Assembly (NCBI GenBank): GCA_020162035.1
Contig: JAIUNM010000003.1
Span: forward strand, 62,001-126,000
Source of the DNA: Bacteroidota bacterium
Lineage (GTDB): Bacteria > Bacteroidota > Bacteroidia > B-17B0 > Aurantibacillaceae
Direction: 5' to 3'
DNA: 64,000 nucleotides
Positions 17,901 through 27,985 of the stretch are shown piece by piece; the stretch's first letter is position 1, and each line of letters begins with the position of its first letter. Position numbers and translations under genes: made by a program. The notes beneath the pieces were generated by a model. That model worked only from the letters and a program-made list of their open reading frames with translations. It did not search any database and was not told the origin of the DNA.

Positions 17901-18988
17901 ATTATTTCAAATTCAACCCTTCTGTTTTTAGCCCTACCCTCATCGGTATCATTACTTGCCACTGGTATTTCGCTCCCAAAACCTTTAAATAAAAGTTTAT
18001 TTTGAACCCCTTTAATTATTAAATAATCAAATACAGCGCGCGCCCTTAATTCGCTTATTCGTAAATTTTTGTATTTAAGCCCAGCATTATCACTATGTCC
18101 GTTAATTTGAATTTGAAGATTTGGATTTTTTAATAAATAATTTGCAAGCTTATTTAATTCTTGGTAAGATTCGGGTAATAAATAATATTTTCCATTTTCA
18201 AAAAAAATATTATTTAATGTAATTTTATCGCCAACTTTTACATCTTTTTTAACCACAAGTGCGCTATCAGTTGAGTTATCTCGTAAATTTGGACCAACAA
18301 TTTCAACATCTACAACTTCCTCAGTTCCCTTAAATTTTATTAATTTAATATCGTCAATAAAATAATAACTCTCTTTAAAACCTAATTTAAATAAATTCAT
18401 TCGCATCATATCCATTTTAATTTTAGGGGTAAAATTACCAATGGTTATAAATTTTTCGCCGCCATCAGCTTTATAAAATCCATGTATTGTAAACCAATTA
18501 TGTGCTTTAAAAACTCCAGTTTTTTTATTTAACGAATCAATCATATTTGTTTTAACGGCATCGGCTTGCTTTGTATATCCAGCTTTTGTAAATAAAACAC
18601 CAATAGATTTTAAAACAGCATTACTCCAAAATGCTAATTTAACTTGCATGCTAAATTCATATACAGTGCCCCTTCTAAGGGGGTCAACTAATTTTACTTG
18701 TAAATACTCTTTATACCTTTTTTGAAACCGTAGCCCTGCATAACAATAGCCATCAGCCGCACCTTTATCTACAGTTGTGTCGTTAGTTAGCGTATTTTGG
18801 TAAAAATCTACACTTGCAATTTCTTTCCAAGGCACAGCATTTCTAATCGAACCACTTTTTTTCCGGTAATTTTCAAAACTTCCATTTGGCACAAGGTTTT
18901 TTGATGGAATAGTTTGATTAACAGTTTGTGCATAGGTTGTTTTAACAAATACAAACAAAAAAGTAGTTATAATAGGTAAAAAACGCAT
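17891..18988 (-). CDS. OmpA family protein with N-terminal jellyroll-like domain
   Basis: 365 residues with a signal peptide (ending TTYAQ, 1-21). A beta-rich region (30-215) opening NLVPNGSFENYRKKSG resembles carbohydrate-binding-like folds found at the start of Bacteroidota OmpA proteins. The C-terminal OmpA domain (about 250-365) has the peptidoglycan-binding motif INGHSDNAG...NLRISELRARAVFDYL and GRAKNRRVEFEI. It probably links outer membrane and peptidoglycan. It faces the PKD-repeat cargo gene convergently, sharing its terminator, so it is not in an operon with it. Confidence 0.85.
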   Translation of the reverse strand: MRFLPIITTFLFVFVKTTYAQTVNQTIPSKNLVPNGSFENYRKKSGSIRNAVPWKEIASVDFYQNTLTNDTTVDKGAADGYCYAGLRFQKRYKEYLQVKLVDPLRRGTVYEFSMQVKLAFWSNAVLKSIGVLFTKAGYTKQADAVKTNMIDSLNKKTGVFKAHNWFTIHGFYKADGGEKFITIGNFTPKIKMDMMRMNLFKLGFKESYYFIDDIKLIKFKGTEEVVDVEIVGPNLRDNSTDSALVVKKDVKVGDKITLNNIFFENGKYYLLPESYQELNKLANYLLKNPNLQIQINGHSDNAGLKYKNLRISELRARAVFDYLIIKGVQNKLLFKGFGSEIPVASNDTDEGRAKNRRVEFEIIKN

Positions 18989-19048
18989 TTTTCAAATGTA
19001 TGATTTAACCAAAACCAAACAAAAATTTAAATATTTTATTTATAAACA

Positions 19049-19078
19049 TTTGCAATTAAGAAAAAAATTGTATATTTG
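19049..19078 (+). promoter_or_regulatory. Promoter of rpsT
   Basis: TTTG at 19049-19052, 18 nt, then TATATTTG at 19071-19078. This is a full match to the Bacteroidota -33/-7 consensus, 37 bp before the rpsT start. Confidence 0.85.
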
Positions 19079-19114
19079 CACTCCCAAATAAAAAAAACTT
19101 AATATTTAAATAAA

Positions 19115-19369
19115 ATGGCAAACCATAAATCAGCTATAAAACGTATTCGCTCAAACGACGCTAAACGTGTTGAAAACCGCTATTATGCTAAAACAACTCG
19201 TAATGCTGTTAAAGCTTTACGCACTACAACTAACAAAAAAGAAGCAACTGCATTATTACCAAAAGTTGAAAGTATGTTAGATAAATTAGCTAAAAAAACT
19301 GTTATTCATAAAAATAAAGCTGCAAATTTAAAATCAAGCTTAGCTAAAAAAGTAGCTACTTTAAAATAA
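19115..19369 (+). CDS. rpsT: 30S ribosomal protein S20
   Basis: 84 residues, highly basic and helical, opening [28 protein letters not shown], the diagnostic start of bS20. The Lys/Ala-rich C-terminal helix ([21 protein letters not shown]) is also typical. It binds the 5' domain and helix 44 of 16S rRNA. The gene is monocistronic: its own consensus promoter is 37 bp upstream and a doubled terminator follows 23 bp after the stop. Length is normal for the family. Confidence 0.97.
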   Translation: MANHKSAIKRIRSNDAKRVENRYYAKTTRNAVKALRTTTNKKEATALLPKVESMLDKLAKKTVIHKNKAANLKSSLAKKVATLK

Positions 19370-19392
19370 TCTCATTTTAATATTTTTTCAAA

Positions 19393-19420
19393 AAAGCAAT
19401 CTTTTTAAGATTGCTTTTTT
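19393..19420 (+). terminator. rpsT terminator, copy 1
   Basis: Stem AAAGCAATCTT/AAGATTGCTTT (11 bp) with a TTT loop, followed by further T residues. Confidence 0.92.
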
Positions 19421-19429
19421 GTTTTAATT

Positions 19430-19457
19430 AAAGCAATCTTTTTAAGATTGCTTTTTT
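19430..19457 (+). terminator. rpsT terminator, copy 2
   Basis: An exact second copy of the 11-bp stem, TTT loop and T tract, directly abutting the first unit. Confidence 0.9.
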
Positions 19458-19574
19458 GTTTTAATTAAAGTACGAAATACCCAAATAAAATTAAAAATTC
19501 GCTCAATTTGAAAAAATATTCTATAAAACAGAAAAAAAATACAATAAAAATGTAGCAAATTGAAAATATTTTCC

Positions 19575-19582
19575 TATCTTTG
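19575..19582 (+). promoter_or_regulatory. -7 element of the str-S10-spc-alpha array
   Basis: TATCTTTG matches TAnnTTTG exactly, 62 bp before rpsL. No good TTTG lies 18-20 bases upstream, so the -33 region is weak or diverged. Confidence 0.6.
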
Positions 19583-19644
19583 CCGTCCCTTAAAAAGGAA
19601 AAGATTAAAACACTAGTAAAATCAAGTAATACAGAGGATTTAAA

Positions 19645-20049
19645 ATGCCTACAATATCGCAATTAGTAAGAAAAGGTCGTGTTAAACCGACTAACAAAAG
19701 CAAATCGGCCGCTTTGGATTCATGTCCACAACGCCGTGGTGTTTGTACAAAAGTGTACACAACAACCCCTAAAAAACCTAATTCAGCTATGCGCAAGGTA
19801 GCTAAGGTTCGTTTAACCAATAAGCAAGAAGTTATTGCTTACATCCCAGGTGAGGGTCATAATTTACAAGAGCACAGTATCGTTTTGGTACGCGGTGGTC
19901 GTGTAAAAGATTTACCAGGTGTACGTTATCACATTGTGCGCGGTAGTTTAGATACTGCTGGTGTAGAAGGTCGTAAGCAACAACGTTCAAAATATGGTTC
20001 AAAACGCCCTAAACCAGGTGCAGCTGCAGCTCCTGCAAAGAAAAAATAA
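19645..20049 (+). CDS. rpsL: 30S ribosomal protein S12
   Basis: 134 residues. uS12 lines the decoding centre and checks codon-anticodon pairing. The opening [11 protein letters not shown], the core [20 protein letters not shown] and the loop [25 protein letters not shown] are invariant family blocks. The PKKPNS lysine, site of streptomycin-resistance mutations in other bacteria, is the normal sensitive-type Lys. A short Ala/Lys tail ([11 protein letters not shown]) extends the C-terminus. It is the first gene of the long ribosomal array, with rpsG 16 bp downstream. Confidence 0.98.
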   Translation: MPTISQLVRKGRVKPTNKSKSAALDSCPQRRGVCTKVYTTTPKKPNSAMRKVAKVRLTNKQEVIAYIPGEGHNLQEHSIVLVRGGRVKDLPGVRYHIVRGSLDTAGVEGRKQQRSKYGSKRPKPGAAAAPAKKK

Positions 20050-20065
20050 TTAAAAAGATTATAAG

Positions 20066-20533
20066 ATGAGAAAAGCCAGAGCAAAAAAACACATTTTATT
20101 ACCTGACCCCGTTTATAACGATGTATTGGTAACGCGTTTTTTAAATAATTTAATGTACGACGGTAAAAAAAATACCGCTTCAGTTATATTTCATGATGCA
20201 ATTGCAACTGTTGCAAAACGCACAAATGAAGATGGGTTAGAAGTGTGGAAAAAAGCATTAGCAAACGTAACACCTCAAGTTGAGGTTCGTTCACGTCGTG
20301 TTGGTGGTGCTACTTTCCAAATTCCTACCGAAATTAGACCAGATAGGAAAGTATCAATGGCTATGAAATGGTTAATTGGTTATGCACGCAAACGTAACGA
20401 AAAATCAATGGCTCAAAAATTAGCTGCTGAAATCGTTGCTGCTTCTAAAGAAGAAGGTGCTGCGTTTAAAAAGAAAGAAGATGTTCATAAAATGGCAGAA
20501 GCTAATAAAGCTTTCTCGCATTTCCGTGTTTAA
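20066..20533 (+). CDS. rpsG: 30S ribosomal protein S7
   Basis: 155 residues. uS7 nucleates assembly of the 30S head and contacts E-site tRNA. Family blocks seen: [35 protein letters not shown], the beta-ribbon [24 protein letters not shown] and the helix [24 protein letters not shown]. The [10 protein letters not shown] loop and the C-terminal [15 protein letters not shown] are normal. It lies between rpsL and fusA, the classic str-operon order, with 16- and 18-bp spacers. Confidence 0.98.
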   Translation: MRKARAKKHILLPDPVYNDVLVTRFLNNLMYDGKKNTASVIFHDAIATVAKRTNEDGLEVWKKALANVTPQVEVRSRRVGGATFQIPTEIRPDRKVSMAMKWLIGYARKRNEKSMAQKLAAEIVAASKEEGAAFKKKEDVHKMAEANKAFSHFRV

Positions 20534-20551
20534 AAGATTTAACAAATTAAA

Positions 20552-22669
20552 ATGAGCGACTTACGTTATACAAGAAATATTGGGATTGCTGCCCACATCG
20601 ACGCTGGTAAAACAACTACTACTGAGCGTATTTTATATTATACAGGTGTTAACCATAAAATTGGTGAGGTACACGAAGGTGCTGCTACAATGGATTGGAT
20701 GGCTCAAGAACAAGAGCGTGGTATTACCATTACATCTGCAGCAACTACTTGCCACTGGACATACCGTGGTAATAAATACAAAATAAATATTATTGATACC
20801 CCAGGCCACGTAGATTTTACGGTAGAAGTTAACCGTTCTTTACGTATCCTTGATGGTTTAGTATTCTTATTTTCTGCAGTTGATGGTGTTGAACCTCAAT
20901 CTGAAACAAACTGGAGATTAGCCGATAATTATGGTGTTTCTCGTATTGGTTTCGTTAATAAAATGGATCGTCAAGGTTCTGATTTTCTTAACGTAGTTAA
21001 ACAAGTAAAAGAAATTTTAGGAGGTAATGCTGTACCATTACAATTACCTATTGGATCTGAAGAAAATTTTAAAGGTGTTGTTGATTTAATTAACAACAGA
21101 GGTATTGTGTGGAATGAAGCAGATAAAGGAATGACTTTTACTGAAGTTCCAATTCCTGATGATATGAAGGATGAAGTTGCTGAATACCGTGAAAAATTAT
21201 TTGAAGCAGTTTCTGAATTTGATGATAAAATAATGGAGAAGTTTTTCGACGCTCCAGAAACTATTACCGAAGCTGAAGTTTTAGCTGCTTTACGTAAAGC
21301 TTGTATTGCAAATAAAATTGTTCCTATGGTTTGTGGTTCATCTTTTAAAAATAAAGGTGTGCAAACTATGTTAGATTTAGTTATGGAATTAATGCCTTGT
21401 CCTCTTGATAAAGATGTGATAAGAGGTACTAATCCTGATACTGGTGCAGAGGTTGTTCGTAAACCAGATGCAAAAGAACCATTTACTGCTTTAGCATTTA
21501 AAATTGCTACCGATCCTTTTGTAGGTCGTTTATGCTTTTTCCGTGCTTATTCTGGTCGTTTAGATGCAGGATCTTATGTTTTAAATACTCGTTCTGGAAA
21601 CAAAGAGCGTATTTCTCGTATTTTCCAAATGCATGCTAATAAACAAAACCCAATTGAATTTATTGAAGCTGGTGATATTGGTGCTGCCGTAGGTTTTAAA
21701 GATATTCGTACTGGCGATACACTTTGTGATGAAAAAAATCCAATGGTGTTAGAAGCAATGCAATTCCCTGAGCCTGTAATTGGTATAGCAATTGAACCTA
21801 AAACGCAAGGTGATTTAGATCGCTTAGGTGTTGGTTTAGGTAAATTAGCCGAAGAAGATCCAACTTTCCGTGTTCAAACCGACGAAGATAGTGGTCAAAC
21901 TATTATCTCTGGTATGGGTGAATTACACTTAGAAATTATTGTTGATCGTTTAAAGCGCGAATTTAAAGTTGAGGTTAACCAAGGTGCTCCTCAAGTTGCA
22001 TATAAAGAGTCTATTACAACAACTTTCGCTCACCGCGAAGTTTATAAAAAACAATCAGGTGGACGCGGTAAATTTGCGGATATCCGTTTTACTGTTGGTC
22101 CTGTTGATGCTGAGTGGGATGTAGTAAAAGAACCATTCCAATTTGTTAACGAAATTACTGGTGGTAATATTCCTCGTGAATTTATCCCTGCAGTAGAAAA
22201 AGGTTTCCGTAACTCAATGAATAATGGCGTATTAGCTGGTTATCCATTAGTAGGGATGAAAGTTGTATTAACAGATGGTTCTTACCATGCGGTTGACTCT
22301 GATGCATTATCTTTTGAAGTTTGTGCTCGTACAGCTTTCCGCGAATCGTTACCAAATTGTAAACCTGCTTTATTAGAACCTATTATGAAAGTTGAGGTTT
22401 TAACACCTGAACAAAATATGGGTGATGTTGTAGGTGATTTAAATCGTCGTCGCGGTCAAATTGAAGGCATGGATAGCAAAGGAACTGCACAAGTTATTAA
22501 AGCTAAAGTTCCATTATCTGAAATGTTTGGTTACGTAACACAATTACGTACATTAACATCAGGTAGAGCTACTTCAACAATGGAATTTAGCCATTATGCT
22601 GAAGCTCCAAATAATATCGCACAAGATGTAATTGCAAAAGCAAAAGGTAAAAAAACTGAAAACGCATAA
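20552..22669 (+). CDS. fusA: Elongation factor G
   Basis: 705 residues. EF-G is the GTPase that drives translocation. The G1 motif AHIDAGKT is at 14-21, the G3 motif DTPGH at 82-86 and the G4 motif NKMD at 136-139. Switch I carries RGITI. Domain IV has [11 protein letters not shown] and the usual loop, and domain V ends [22 protein letters not shown]. This is the classical single-copy type, not a divergent EF-G2. tuf, often next in the str operon, is absent: rpsJ follows after 28 bp. Confidence 0.98.
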   Translation: MSDLRYTRNIGIAAHIDAGKTTTTERILYYTGVNHKIGEVHEGAATMDWMAQEQERGITITSAATTCHWTYRGNKYKINIIDTPGHVDFTVEVNRSLRILDGLVFLFSAVDGVEPQSETNWRLADNYGVSRIGFVNKMDRQGSDFLNVVKQVKEILGGNAVPLQLPIGSEENFKGVVDLINNRGIVWNEADKGMTFTEVPIPDDMKDEVAEYREKLFEAVSEFDDKIMEKFFDAPETITEAEVLAALRKACIANKIVPMVCGSSFKNKGVQTMLDLVMELMPCPLDKDVIRGTNPDTGAEVVRKPDAKEPFTALAFKIATDPFVGRLCFFRAYSGRLDAGSYVLNTRSGNKERISRIFQMHANKQNPIEFIEAGDIGAAVGFKDIRTGDTLCDEKNPMVLEAMQFPEPVIGIAIEPKTQGDLDRLGVGLGKLAEEDPTFRVQTDEDSGQTIISGMGELHLEIIVDRLKREFKVEVNQGAPQVAYKESITTTFAHREVYKKQSGGRGKFADIRFTVGPVDAEWDVVKEPFQFVNEITGGNIPREFIPAVEKGFRNSMNNGVLAGYPLVGMKVVLTDGSYHAVDSDALSFEVCARTAFRESLPNCKPALLEPIMKVEVLTPEQNMGDVVGDLNRRRGQIEGMDSKGTAQVIKAKVPLSEMFGYVTQLRTLTSGRATSTMEFSHYAEAPNNIAQDVIAKAKGKKTENA

Positions 22670-22697
22670 TTAAAAATATAAAAAAAACGTTCTTTAT

Positions 22698-23003
22698 ATG
22701 AGCCAAAGAATTAGAATAAAATTAAAATCATACGATTACAACTTAGTTGATAAATCAGCAGAGAAAATCGTTAAAACCGTAAAAGCTACAGGAGCTGTTG
22801 TTAATGGTCCAATTCCTTTACCAACTAATCAAAGATATTTTACAGTATTAAAATCGCCACATGTTAACAAAAAAGCTCGCGATCAGTTCCAATTAAGTTC
22901 GTATAAACGTTTATTAGACATTTACAGTTCTTCTTCAAAAACTGTTGATGCTTTAATGAAATTAGAACTTCCAAGTGGAGTAGAAGTAGAGATAAAAGTT
23001 TAA
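22698..23003 (+). CDS. rpsJ: 30S ribosomal protein S10
   Basis: 101 residues. uS10 sits in the 30S head and, as NusE, joins the Nus antitermination complex. The opening [26 protein letters not shown], the loop [29 protein letters not shown] and the C-terminal [11 protein letters not shown] are family-typical. It starts the S10 block directly after fusA, with no tuf between and no visible long leader of the E. coli L4-attenuator kind. Confidence 0.98.
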   Translation: MSQRIRIKLKSYDYNLVDKSAEKIVKTVKATGAVVNGPIPLPTNQRYFTVLKSPHVNKKARDQFQLSSYKRLLDIYSSSSKTVDALMKLELPSGVEVEIKV

Positions 23004-23063
23004 CAGAGAGATCTTCTTCAAATAAATTAAAAACAAATAAATAAAATAAATAACAAATAAAAA

Positions 23064-23687
23064 ATGTCAGGAATAATTGGTAAAAAAATCGGAATGACGA
23101 GCTTCTTCGATGCCAATGGTAAATATTTACCATGCACAGTTATTGAAGCAGGTCCTTGCGTTGTTACGCAAGTAAAAACCAATGAAAAGGACGGGTACAA
23201 CGCACTTCAGTTATCGTTTGATGAGAAAAAAGAAAAACACACTTCAAACGCAATGAAAGTACACTTTGAAAAGGCTAAAACAACGCCAAAACGCAAAGTA
23301 GTTGAATTCCGCCATTTCGAAGAAACAAAAAATTTAGGTGATACAATTACAGTTGAATTGTTTGCTGAAGGTGATTTTGTTGATGTTGTTGGTACATCTA
23401 AAGGTAAAGGTTTTCAAGGTGTTGTAAAACGCCATGGTTTTAGTGGTGTTGGCCATGCTAACAAATCTCACGGTCAACACGATCGTGAAAGAGCTCCAGG
23501 TTCATTAGGCGCTTCTTCAGATCCTGCGCGTGTAATGCCAGGAATGAGAATGGCTGGTAGAACTGGTGGTAACCGTAAAAAAATTCAAAACCTTCAAATA
23601 GTTAAAGTAATGCCTGAAAAAAATGTAATCTTAATTAAAGGTTCGGTTCCAGGTGCTAAAGGGTCTTACGTTGTAATAGAAAAATAA
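23064..23687 (+). CDS. rplC: 50S ribosomal protein L3
   Basis: 207 residues. uL3 helps form the peptidyl transferase centre. The opening [34 protein letters not shown] and the extension [55 protein letters not shown] are diagnostic. The Gln of the HGQHD loop is present, the site methylated by PrmB in other bacteria. rplD begins 1 bp after its stop, so the two are probably translationally coupled. Confidence 0.98.
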   Translation: MSGIIGKKIGMTSFFDANGKYLPCTVIEAGPCVVTQVKTNEKDGYNALQLSFDEKKEKHTSNAMKVHFEKAKTTPKRKVVEFRHFEETKNLGDTITVELFAEGDFVDVVGTSKGKGFQGVVKRHGFSGVGHANKSHGQHDRERAPGSLGASSDPARVMPGMRMAGRTGGNRKKIQNLQIVKVMPEKNVILIKGSVPGAKGSYVVIEK

Positions 23688-23688
23688 C

Positions 23689-24318
23689 ATGCAAGTAGAA
23701 GTATTAAACATAAGTGGTAAAAAAACAACCAAAAAAGTTGACTTAGTTGACGCTATTTATTCGGTTGAACCAAATGATCATTGTATTTATCTTGATGTTA
23801 AGCAATTTTTAGCTAACCAACGTCAAGGTACTCATAAATCTAAAGAGCGCGCAGAGATTGCTCGCACCACAAAAAAATTAAAGCGTCAAAAAGGTACTGG
23901 CGGAGCACGTGCAGGTTCAATGAAATCTCCATTATTTATTGGTGGAGGTCGTGCATTTGGACCAAGACCACGCGATTACTCTTTTAAAATTAACAAAAAA
24001 GTTAAAACATTAGCGCGTATGTCTGCTTTATCTTATAAAGCTAAAGATAATGCAATTACTGTTTTAGAAGATTTTAATTTTGAAGCTCCAAAAACAAAAA
24101 ACTTTGTTGATTTAATTAAAAATTTAAATTTAGATAGCAAAAAAACATTATTAGTAGTTGGTGCACATAATAAAAATGTTTATTTATCTAGCAGAAACTT
24201 ACAAGCTGCAAAAGTTGTAACAGCTGCTGATTTAAATACATATGATATTTTAAATGCAGAAAACTTAGTTTTAGCTGAAAGTTCAGTAAAAGTTATCGAA
24301 ACAATTTTAAACAAATAA
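23689..24318 (+). CDS. rplD: 50S ribosomal protein L4
   Basis: 209 residues. uL4 lines the peptide exit tunnel and autoregulates the S10 operon in E. coli. The tunnel loop [60 protein letters not shown] is diagnostic. The one-base gap from rplC implies coupling. I see no E. coli-type L4 leader target upstream of rpsJ, so autoregulation by that mechanism is not supported here. Confidence 0.98.
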   Translation: MQVEVLNISGKKTTKKVDLVDAIYSVEPNDHCIYLDVKQFLANQRQGTHKSKERAEIARTTKKLKRQKGTGGARAGSMKSPLFIGGGRAFGPRPRDYSFKINKKVKTLARMSALSYKAKDNAITVLEDFNFEAPKTKNFVDLIKNLNLDSKKTLLVVGAHNKNVYLSSRNLQAAKVVTAADLNTYDILNAENLVLAESSVKVIETILNK

Positions 24319-24330
24319 GAAAACATTAAA

Positions 24331-24621
24331 ATGGGAATTTTAATAAAGCCTATCATTACAGAAAAAATGACACCTCAAGCCGAAAAATTAAATCGCTATG
24401 GCTTTGTGGTTGATAAAGGCGCAGATAAGTTAGAAATAAAAGCAGCTGTTGAAAGCATGTACAATGTAAAAGTTGAAAGTGTAAACACTCAACAATACGT
24501 TGGAAAAGTTAAAACGCGTAATACAACTCGTGGGTTAGCTATTGGACGTGTAAACCGTAGCAAAAAAGCTTATGTAACATTAAAACAAGGCGAAGTAATT
24601 GATTTTTACGCAAGTATTTAA
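24331..24621 (+). CDS. rplW: 50S ribosomal protein L23
   Basis: 96 residues. uL23 lies at the tunnel exit and is the docking site for trigger factor and SRP. The blocks ILIKPIITEKMTPQAEKLNRYGFVVDKGADKLEIKAAVESMYNVKVESVNT and KKAYVTLKQGEVIDFYASI match the family. The position between rplD and rplB is the standard S10 order. Confidence 0.98.
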   Translation: MGILIKPIITEKMTPQAEKLNRYGFVVDKGADKLEIKAAVESMYNVKVESVNTQQYVGKVKTRNTTRGLAIGRVNRSKKAYVTLKQGEVIDFYASI

Positions 24622-24641
24622 TACATTAAAAAATTTAAGAA

Positions 24642-25466
24642 ATGGGATTAAAAAAGTTTAGACCACTTACGCCAACATTAAGATATAAAATTAATGCTGA
24701 TTTTGCTGAGATCACAGCAAGTAAACCTGAAAAAAGTTTAGTAGTTTCTTCTAAAAATTCAGGTGGTCGTAATAACACAGGAAAAATGACTATGCGCTAC
24801 ATTGGTGGTGGTCATAAAAAAGCATACCGTTTAATTGATTTTAAACGCGATAAAGATGGAATTGAAGGAACTGTAAAAACAGTTGAATACGATCCAAATA
24901 GAACTGCTCGTATTGCATTAGTAGTTTATAAAGATGGTGAAAAACGTTACATTATTGCTCCTCATGGAATTCAAGTAGGACAAAAAGTTGTTTCAGGAAA
25001 AGGAGCATCTCCAGAAGTTGGAAATACTTTATTTCTTTCAGAAATTCCTTTAGGTACTGTAATTCACAACATCGAGTTACGTCCTGGGCAAGGTGCTGCA
25101 ATGGCTCGTTCTGCTGGTTCATACGCACAATTAACTGCTCGCGAAGGTAAATATGCGGTTTTACGTATGCCTTCTGGCGAAACTCGTATGATTTTAGTTA
25201 CTTGTAAAGCAACAATAGGTTCAGTTTCAAACCCTGATCATAACTTAGAAGTTGCAGGTAAAGCAGGTAAAAGCCGTTGGTTAGGAGTACGCCCTCGTAC
25301 ACGTCCAGTTGCAATGAATCCTGTAGATCATCCAATGGGTGGTGGCGAAGGTCGCGCATCTGGTGGACATCCACGTTCTCGTAAAGGTTTATTAGCTAAA
25401 GGCTTAAAAACACGTTACAAACAAAAATCAAGTAACAAACACATTATCGAAAGAAGAAAAAAATAA
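24642..25466 (+). CDS. rplB: 50S ribosomal protein L2
   Basis: 274 residues. uL2 is needed for subunit joining and peptidyl transfer. The opening [15 protein letters not shown], the core [28 protein letters not shown] and the C-terminal [38 protein letters not shown] are diagnostic. The conserved His of VDHPMGGG is present. The 55-bp spacer to rpsS contains a UUCG-capped hairpin (see 25475-25500). Confidence 0.98.
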   Translation: MGLKKFRPLTPTLRYKINADFAEITASKPEKSLVVSSKNSGGRNNTGKMTMRYIGGGHKKAYRLIDFKRDKDGIEGTVKTVEYDPNRTARIALVVYKDGEKRYIIAPHGIQVGQKVVSGKGASPEVGNTLFLSEIPLGTVIHNIELRPGQGAAMARSAGSYAQLTAREGKYAVLRMPSGETRMILVTCKATIGSVSNPDHNLEVAGKAGKSRWLGVRPRTRPVAMNPVDHPMGGGEGRASGGHPRSRKGLLAKGLKTRYKQKSSNKHIIERRKK

Positions 25467-25474
25467 TAATAAAT

Positions 25475-25500
25475 AATGTTTAATGGTTCGCTTCGGCGAA
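25475..25500 (+). repeat. AATGTTTAAT + TTCGC hairpin, copy A (rplB-rpsS spacer)
   Basis: AATGTTTAAT at 25475-25484 is followed 2 bp later by TTCGC-TTCG-GCGAA. This is a 5-bp stem closed by C-G over a UUCG tetraloop, an unusually stable RNA hairpin. A related element is found before rpsH. Confidence 0.7.
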
Positions 25501-25521
25501 TTCAAAACCAAAAAAAGAAAA

Positions 25522-25791
25522 ATGGCAAGATCATTAAAAAAAGGACCTTTTATCGACCATAACTTGGCAGGAAAGGTTGACAAAATGAACGCAAGCGGCA
25601 AAAAGTCTGCAATTAAGACTTGGGCACGTCGTTCAACAATTCCACCAGAATTTGTAGGGCATACATTTGCAGTACATAATGGTGCAAAATTTATTCCAGT
25701 ATATGTTACTGAGAATATGGTAGGGCATAAATTAGGAGAGTTTGCGCCAACCCGTGTATTTAAAGGTCACGCTGGCCATAACAAAAAATAA
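25522..25791 (+). CDS. rpsS: 30S ribosomal protein S19
   Basis: 89 residues beginning [18 protein letters not shown], the standard uS19 N-terminus, and ending [10 protein letters not shown]. uS19 forms a head complex with uS13. I chose the ATG at 25522. An in-frame ATG at 25483 would add 13 residues, but these would be encoded by the spacer hairpin and are absent from the family's usual start. The ATG is preceded by an A-rich leader, as is normal here. Confidence 0.96.
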   Translation: MARSLKKGPFIDHNLAGKVDKMNASGKKSAIKTWARRSTIPPEFVGHTFAVHNGAKFIPVYVTENMVGHKLGEFAPTRVFKGHAGHNKK

Positions 25792-25802
25792 GAAATAAGG
25801 TT

Positions 25803-26195
25803 ATGGGAAAAAGAAAAAGATTAGTAGCTGAGGCTCGCAAAGAAGCAAATAAAACATCTTATTTTGCTAAATTAAATAGTTGTCCTACATCACCTCGTAA
25901 AATGCGTCAGGTAGCTGATTTAGTTAGAGGTATGGATGCTTACCAAGCTTTAAACGTGTTAAAATTTAACACTCGCGAAGCTTCAACACGCTTAGAGAAA
26001 TTATTAAAATCTGCAATTGCAAATTATGAAGCAAAAAGTAATACACGTGCAGAAGAGGGTGTGTTATTTGTAAAATCAATAACTGTTGATAGCGCTTTAA
26101 TGCAAAAAAGATTACGTACTGCACCTCAAGGTCGTGGATACCGCATTCGTAAACGTTCAAATCATGTAACTTTAATTTTAGATACAAAAAAATAA
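25803..26195 (+). CDS. rplV: 50S ribosomal protein L22
   Basis: 130 residues. uL22 contributes a beta-hairpin to the exit tunnel and is a site of macrolide-resistance mutations elsewhere. Family blocks: [35 protein letters not shown] and the hairpin [30 protein letters not shown]. The N-terminal extension [19 protein letters not shown] is seen in Bacteroidota L22. It lies between rpsS and rpsC as expected. Confidence 0.97.
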   Translation: MGKRKRLVAEARKEANKTSYFAKLNSCPTSPRKMRQVADLVRGMDAYQALNVLKFNTREASTRLEKLLKSAIANYEAKSNTRAEEGVLFVKSITVDSALMQKRLRTAPQGRGYRIRKRSNHVTLILDTKK

Positions 26196-26204
26196 TATTA
26201 AGAA

Positions 26205-26948
26205 ATGGGACAAAAAGTAAATCCAATAGGCATTAGATTAGGAATCATCAAAGGATGGGACTCTAATTGGTATGGTGGTAACGATTACTCTGAAAAAATA
26301 GTTGAAGACGATAAAATTCGTACCTATTTAAAAGCTCGTTTAGCCAAAGGTAGCATTTCTAAAATTGTTATTGAACGTACTCTAAAAGTTATCACAGTTA
26401 CAATCAATACTGCTCGCCCTGGTATTATTATCGGAAAAGGTGGTAAAGAGGTTGATAAATTAAAAGAAGAGTTAAAAAAAGTAACTAAAAAAGAAATTCA
26501 AATAAATATTTTCGAAATTAAACGCCCTGAACTAGATGCTCGATTAGTTGCAGATAGTATTGCTCGTCAAATTGAAGGTCGTATTTCGTTCCGTAGAGCA
26601 GCTAAAATGGCAATGGCTAGCACAATGCGTTTAGGTGCAGAAGGAATTAAAATTAAAGTTAGTGGTCGTTTAGGCGGTGCAGAGATGGCTCGTACAGAAG
26701 GTTACAAAGAAGGAAGAACTCCTTTACATACTTTGCGTGCAGATATTGATTACGCAGTTGCTGAAGCTCACACTTCATATGGTCGTATTGGTATTAAAGT
26801 TTGGATTTGCCGTGGAGAAGTTTATGGCAAAAGAGATTTAACCCCAAATGGAGGCGGTTTACGCGAGAAAAAACAAAATAACGAAGGCGGCGGAAACCAT
26901 AGAGGAGATCGCAAGTTTAACCGCAAAAAAACGGATAAAAAAGCATAG
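26205..26948 (+). CDS. rpsC: 30S ribosomal protein S3
   Basis: 247 residues. uS3 forms the mRNA entry channel. It starts [22 protein letters not shown], contains a KH domain with the GxxG loop [12 protein letters not shown] and the C-terminal domain [46 protein letters not shown]. The final 30 residues ([23 protein letters not shown]) are a disordered basic tail common in this phylum. Confidence 0.98.
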   Translation: MGQKVNPIGIRLGIIKGWDSNWYGGNDYSEKIVEDDKIRTYLKARLAKGSISKIVIERTLKVITVTINTARPGIIIGKGGKEVDKLKEELKKVTKKEIQINIFEIKRPELDARLVADSIARQIEGRISFRRAAKMAMASTMRLGAEGIKIKVSGRLGGAEMARTEGYKEGRTPLHTLRADIDYAVAEAHTSYGRIGIKVWICRGEVYGKRDLTPNGGGLREKKQNNEGGGNHRGDRKFNRKKTDKKA

Positions 26949-26974
26949 TTTTTAACTAATAAAAAATTAAGGTC

Positions 26975-27400
26975 ATGTTACAACCGAAAAGAAGTAAATA
27001 TAGAAAATCACACAAAATGAAAATCAAAGGCGACGCAAAGCGTGGCTATGAGTTAGCTTTTGGTTCGTTTGGTATTAAAGCAATGGATGAGTGTCGTATG
27101 ACTGCTCGTCAAATTGAATCTGCTCGTCAGGCTCTTACACGTCATATGAAACGTGAAGGCCAAGTTTGGATTCGCATTTTCCCTGATCGCCCAGTTACTG
27201 CAAAACCAGCTGAGGTTCGTATGGGTAAAGGTAAAGGTGCTCCTGAGTATTGGATGGCACCAGTAAAACGTGGTAGAATTTTGTTTGAAGCAGAAGGAGT
27301 TCCTTTAGAAACAGCAAAAGAGGCATTGCGTTTAGCGGCACAAAAATTACCAATTGTTACAAAATTTATTGTTAGAAGAGATTACGTAGAAAACGTATAA
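26975..27400 (+). CDS. rplP: 50S ribosomal protein L16
   Basis: 141 residues. uL16 is required for A-site tRNA placement. The N-terminal [13 protein letters not shown], the middle [49 protein letters not shown] and the [11 protein letters not shown] block are diagnostic. The usual site of the modified Arg (in the PEYW region) is conserved. A 90-bp spacer follows, the longest inside the S10 block. Confidence 0.98.
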   Translation: MLQPKRSKYRKSHKMKIKGDAKRGYELAFGSFGIKAMDECRMTARQIESARQALTRHMKREGQVWIRIFPDRPVTAKPAEVRMGKGKGAPEYWMAPVKRGRILFEAEGVPLETAKEALRLAAQKLPIVTKFIVRRDYVENV

Positions 27401-27490
27401 GCTAATCAACTTAATTAAAACCGTTACTTTAGTTAATTTTGATTACGGACTTTTTAATAAAAAAAGAAGTAAGTAAAAAAAAGTAAAAAA

Positions 27491-27691
27491 ATGAAAAATA
27501 AAGAAATCATAAATTTAAGCGACGCCGAACTAAACGAAAAAGTTAGTGAAGGTAAAACAGCTTTAAATAAAATTAAACTAAATCAGGCAATTTCACCAGT
27601 TGAAAATCCTGCAAAAATACGTACAGATAGAAGAGCTATCGCACGTATGTTAACGGAAGTAAGTAAACGTAAAAATGCAGCTAAAAAATAA
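27491..27691 (+). CDS. rpmC: 50S ribosomal protein L29
   Basis: 66 residues forming two helices: EIINLSDAELNEKVSEGKTALNKIKLNQAISPVENPAKIRTDRRAIARMLTEVSKRK. The NPAKIRxxRRxIARxLT block is the family signature. uL29 lies at the tunnel exit beside uL23. The gene sits between rplP and rpsQ, its standard place, and ends 9 bp before rpsQ. Confidence 0.96.
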   Translation: MKNKEIINLSDAELNEKVSEGKTALNKIKLNQAISPVENPAKIRTDRRAIARMLTEVSKRKNAAKK

Positions 27692-27700
27692 TTTTGAGCC

Positions 27701-27955
27701 ATGGAAAGAAATTTAAGAAAAGAAAAAATAGGGATTGTAAAAAGCAACAAAATGGATAAAAGCATTGTGGTTGCTGTAATGCGAAAAGTAAAGCATCCAA
27801 AATATGGTAAATTCTTAAGCCAAACATCTACTTTTGTGGCTCATGATGAGAAAAACGAATGTAGCATTGGTGATACAGTAAAAATTCAAGAAACACGCCC
27901 TTTAAGTAAAACTAAAAACTGGCGTTTAGTTGAAGTTATTGAAAAAGTTAAATAA
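27701..27955 (+). CDS. rpsQ: 30S ribosomal protein S17
   Basis: 84 residues. uS17 binds the 5' domain of 16S rRNA. OB-fold blocks [37 protein letters not shown] and [29 protein letters not shown] are diagnostic. The N-terminal LRKEKIG is the phylum's form of the usual RK(T/V)RxG start. Confidence 0.97.
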   Translation: MERNLRKEKIGIVKSNKMDKSIVVAVMRKVKHPKYGKFLSQTSTFVAHDEKNECSIGDTVKIQETRPLSKTKNWRLVEVIEKVK

Positions 27956-27985
27956 TTTGTTAATCGTATTAAATAAAAATTAAAA

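Larger units (their letters stand above)
19393..19466 (+). repeat. Tandem duplication of a 37-bp terminator unit
   Basis: Two identical 37-bp units (19393-19429 and 19430-19466) are joined head to tail, and the next four bases (AAAG) restart a third. Each unit is a complete stem, loop and T tract followed by a TTTTAATT linker. Confidence 0.95.

Noticed and set aside
25483..25521. 13-residue extension of S19
   Set aside because: S19 normally starts at the second ATG. The extra codons are the spacer hairpin.
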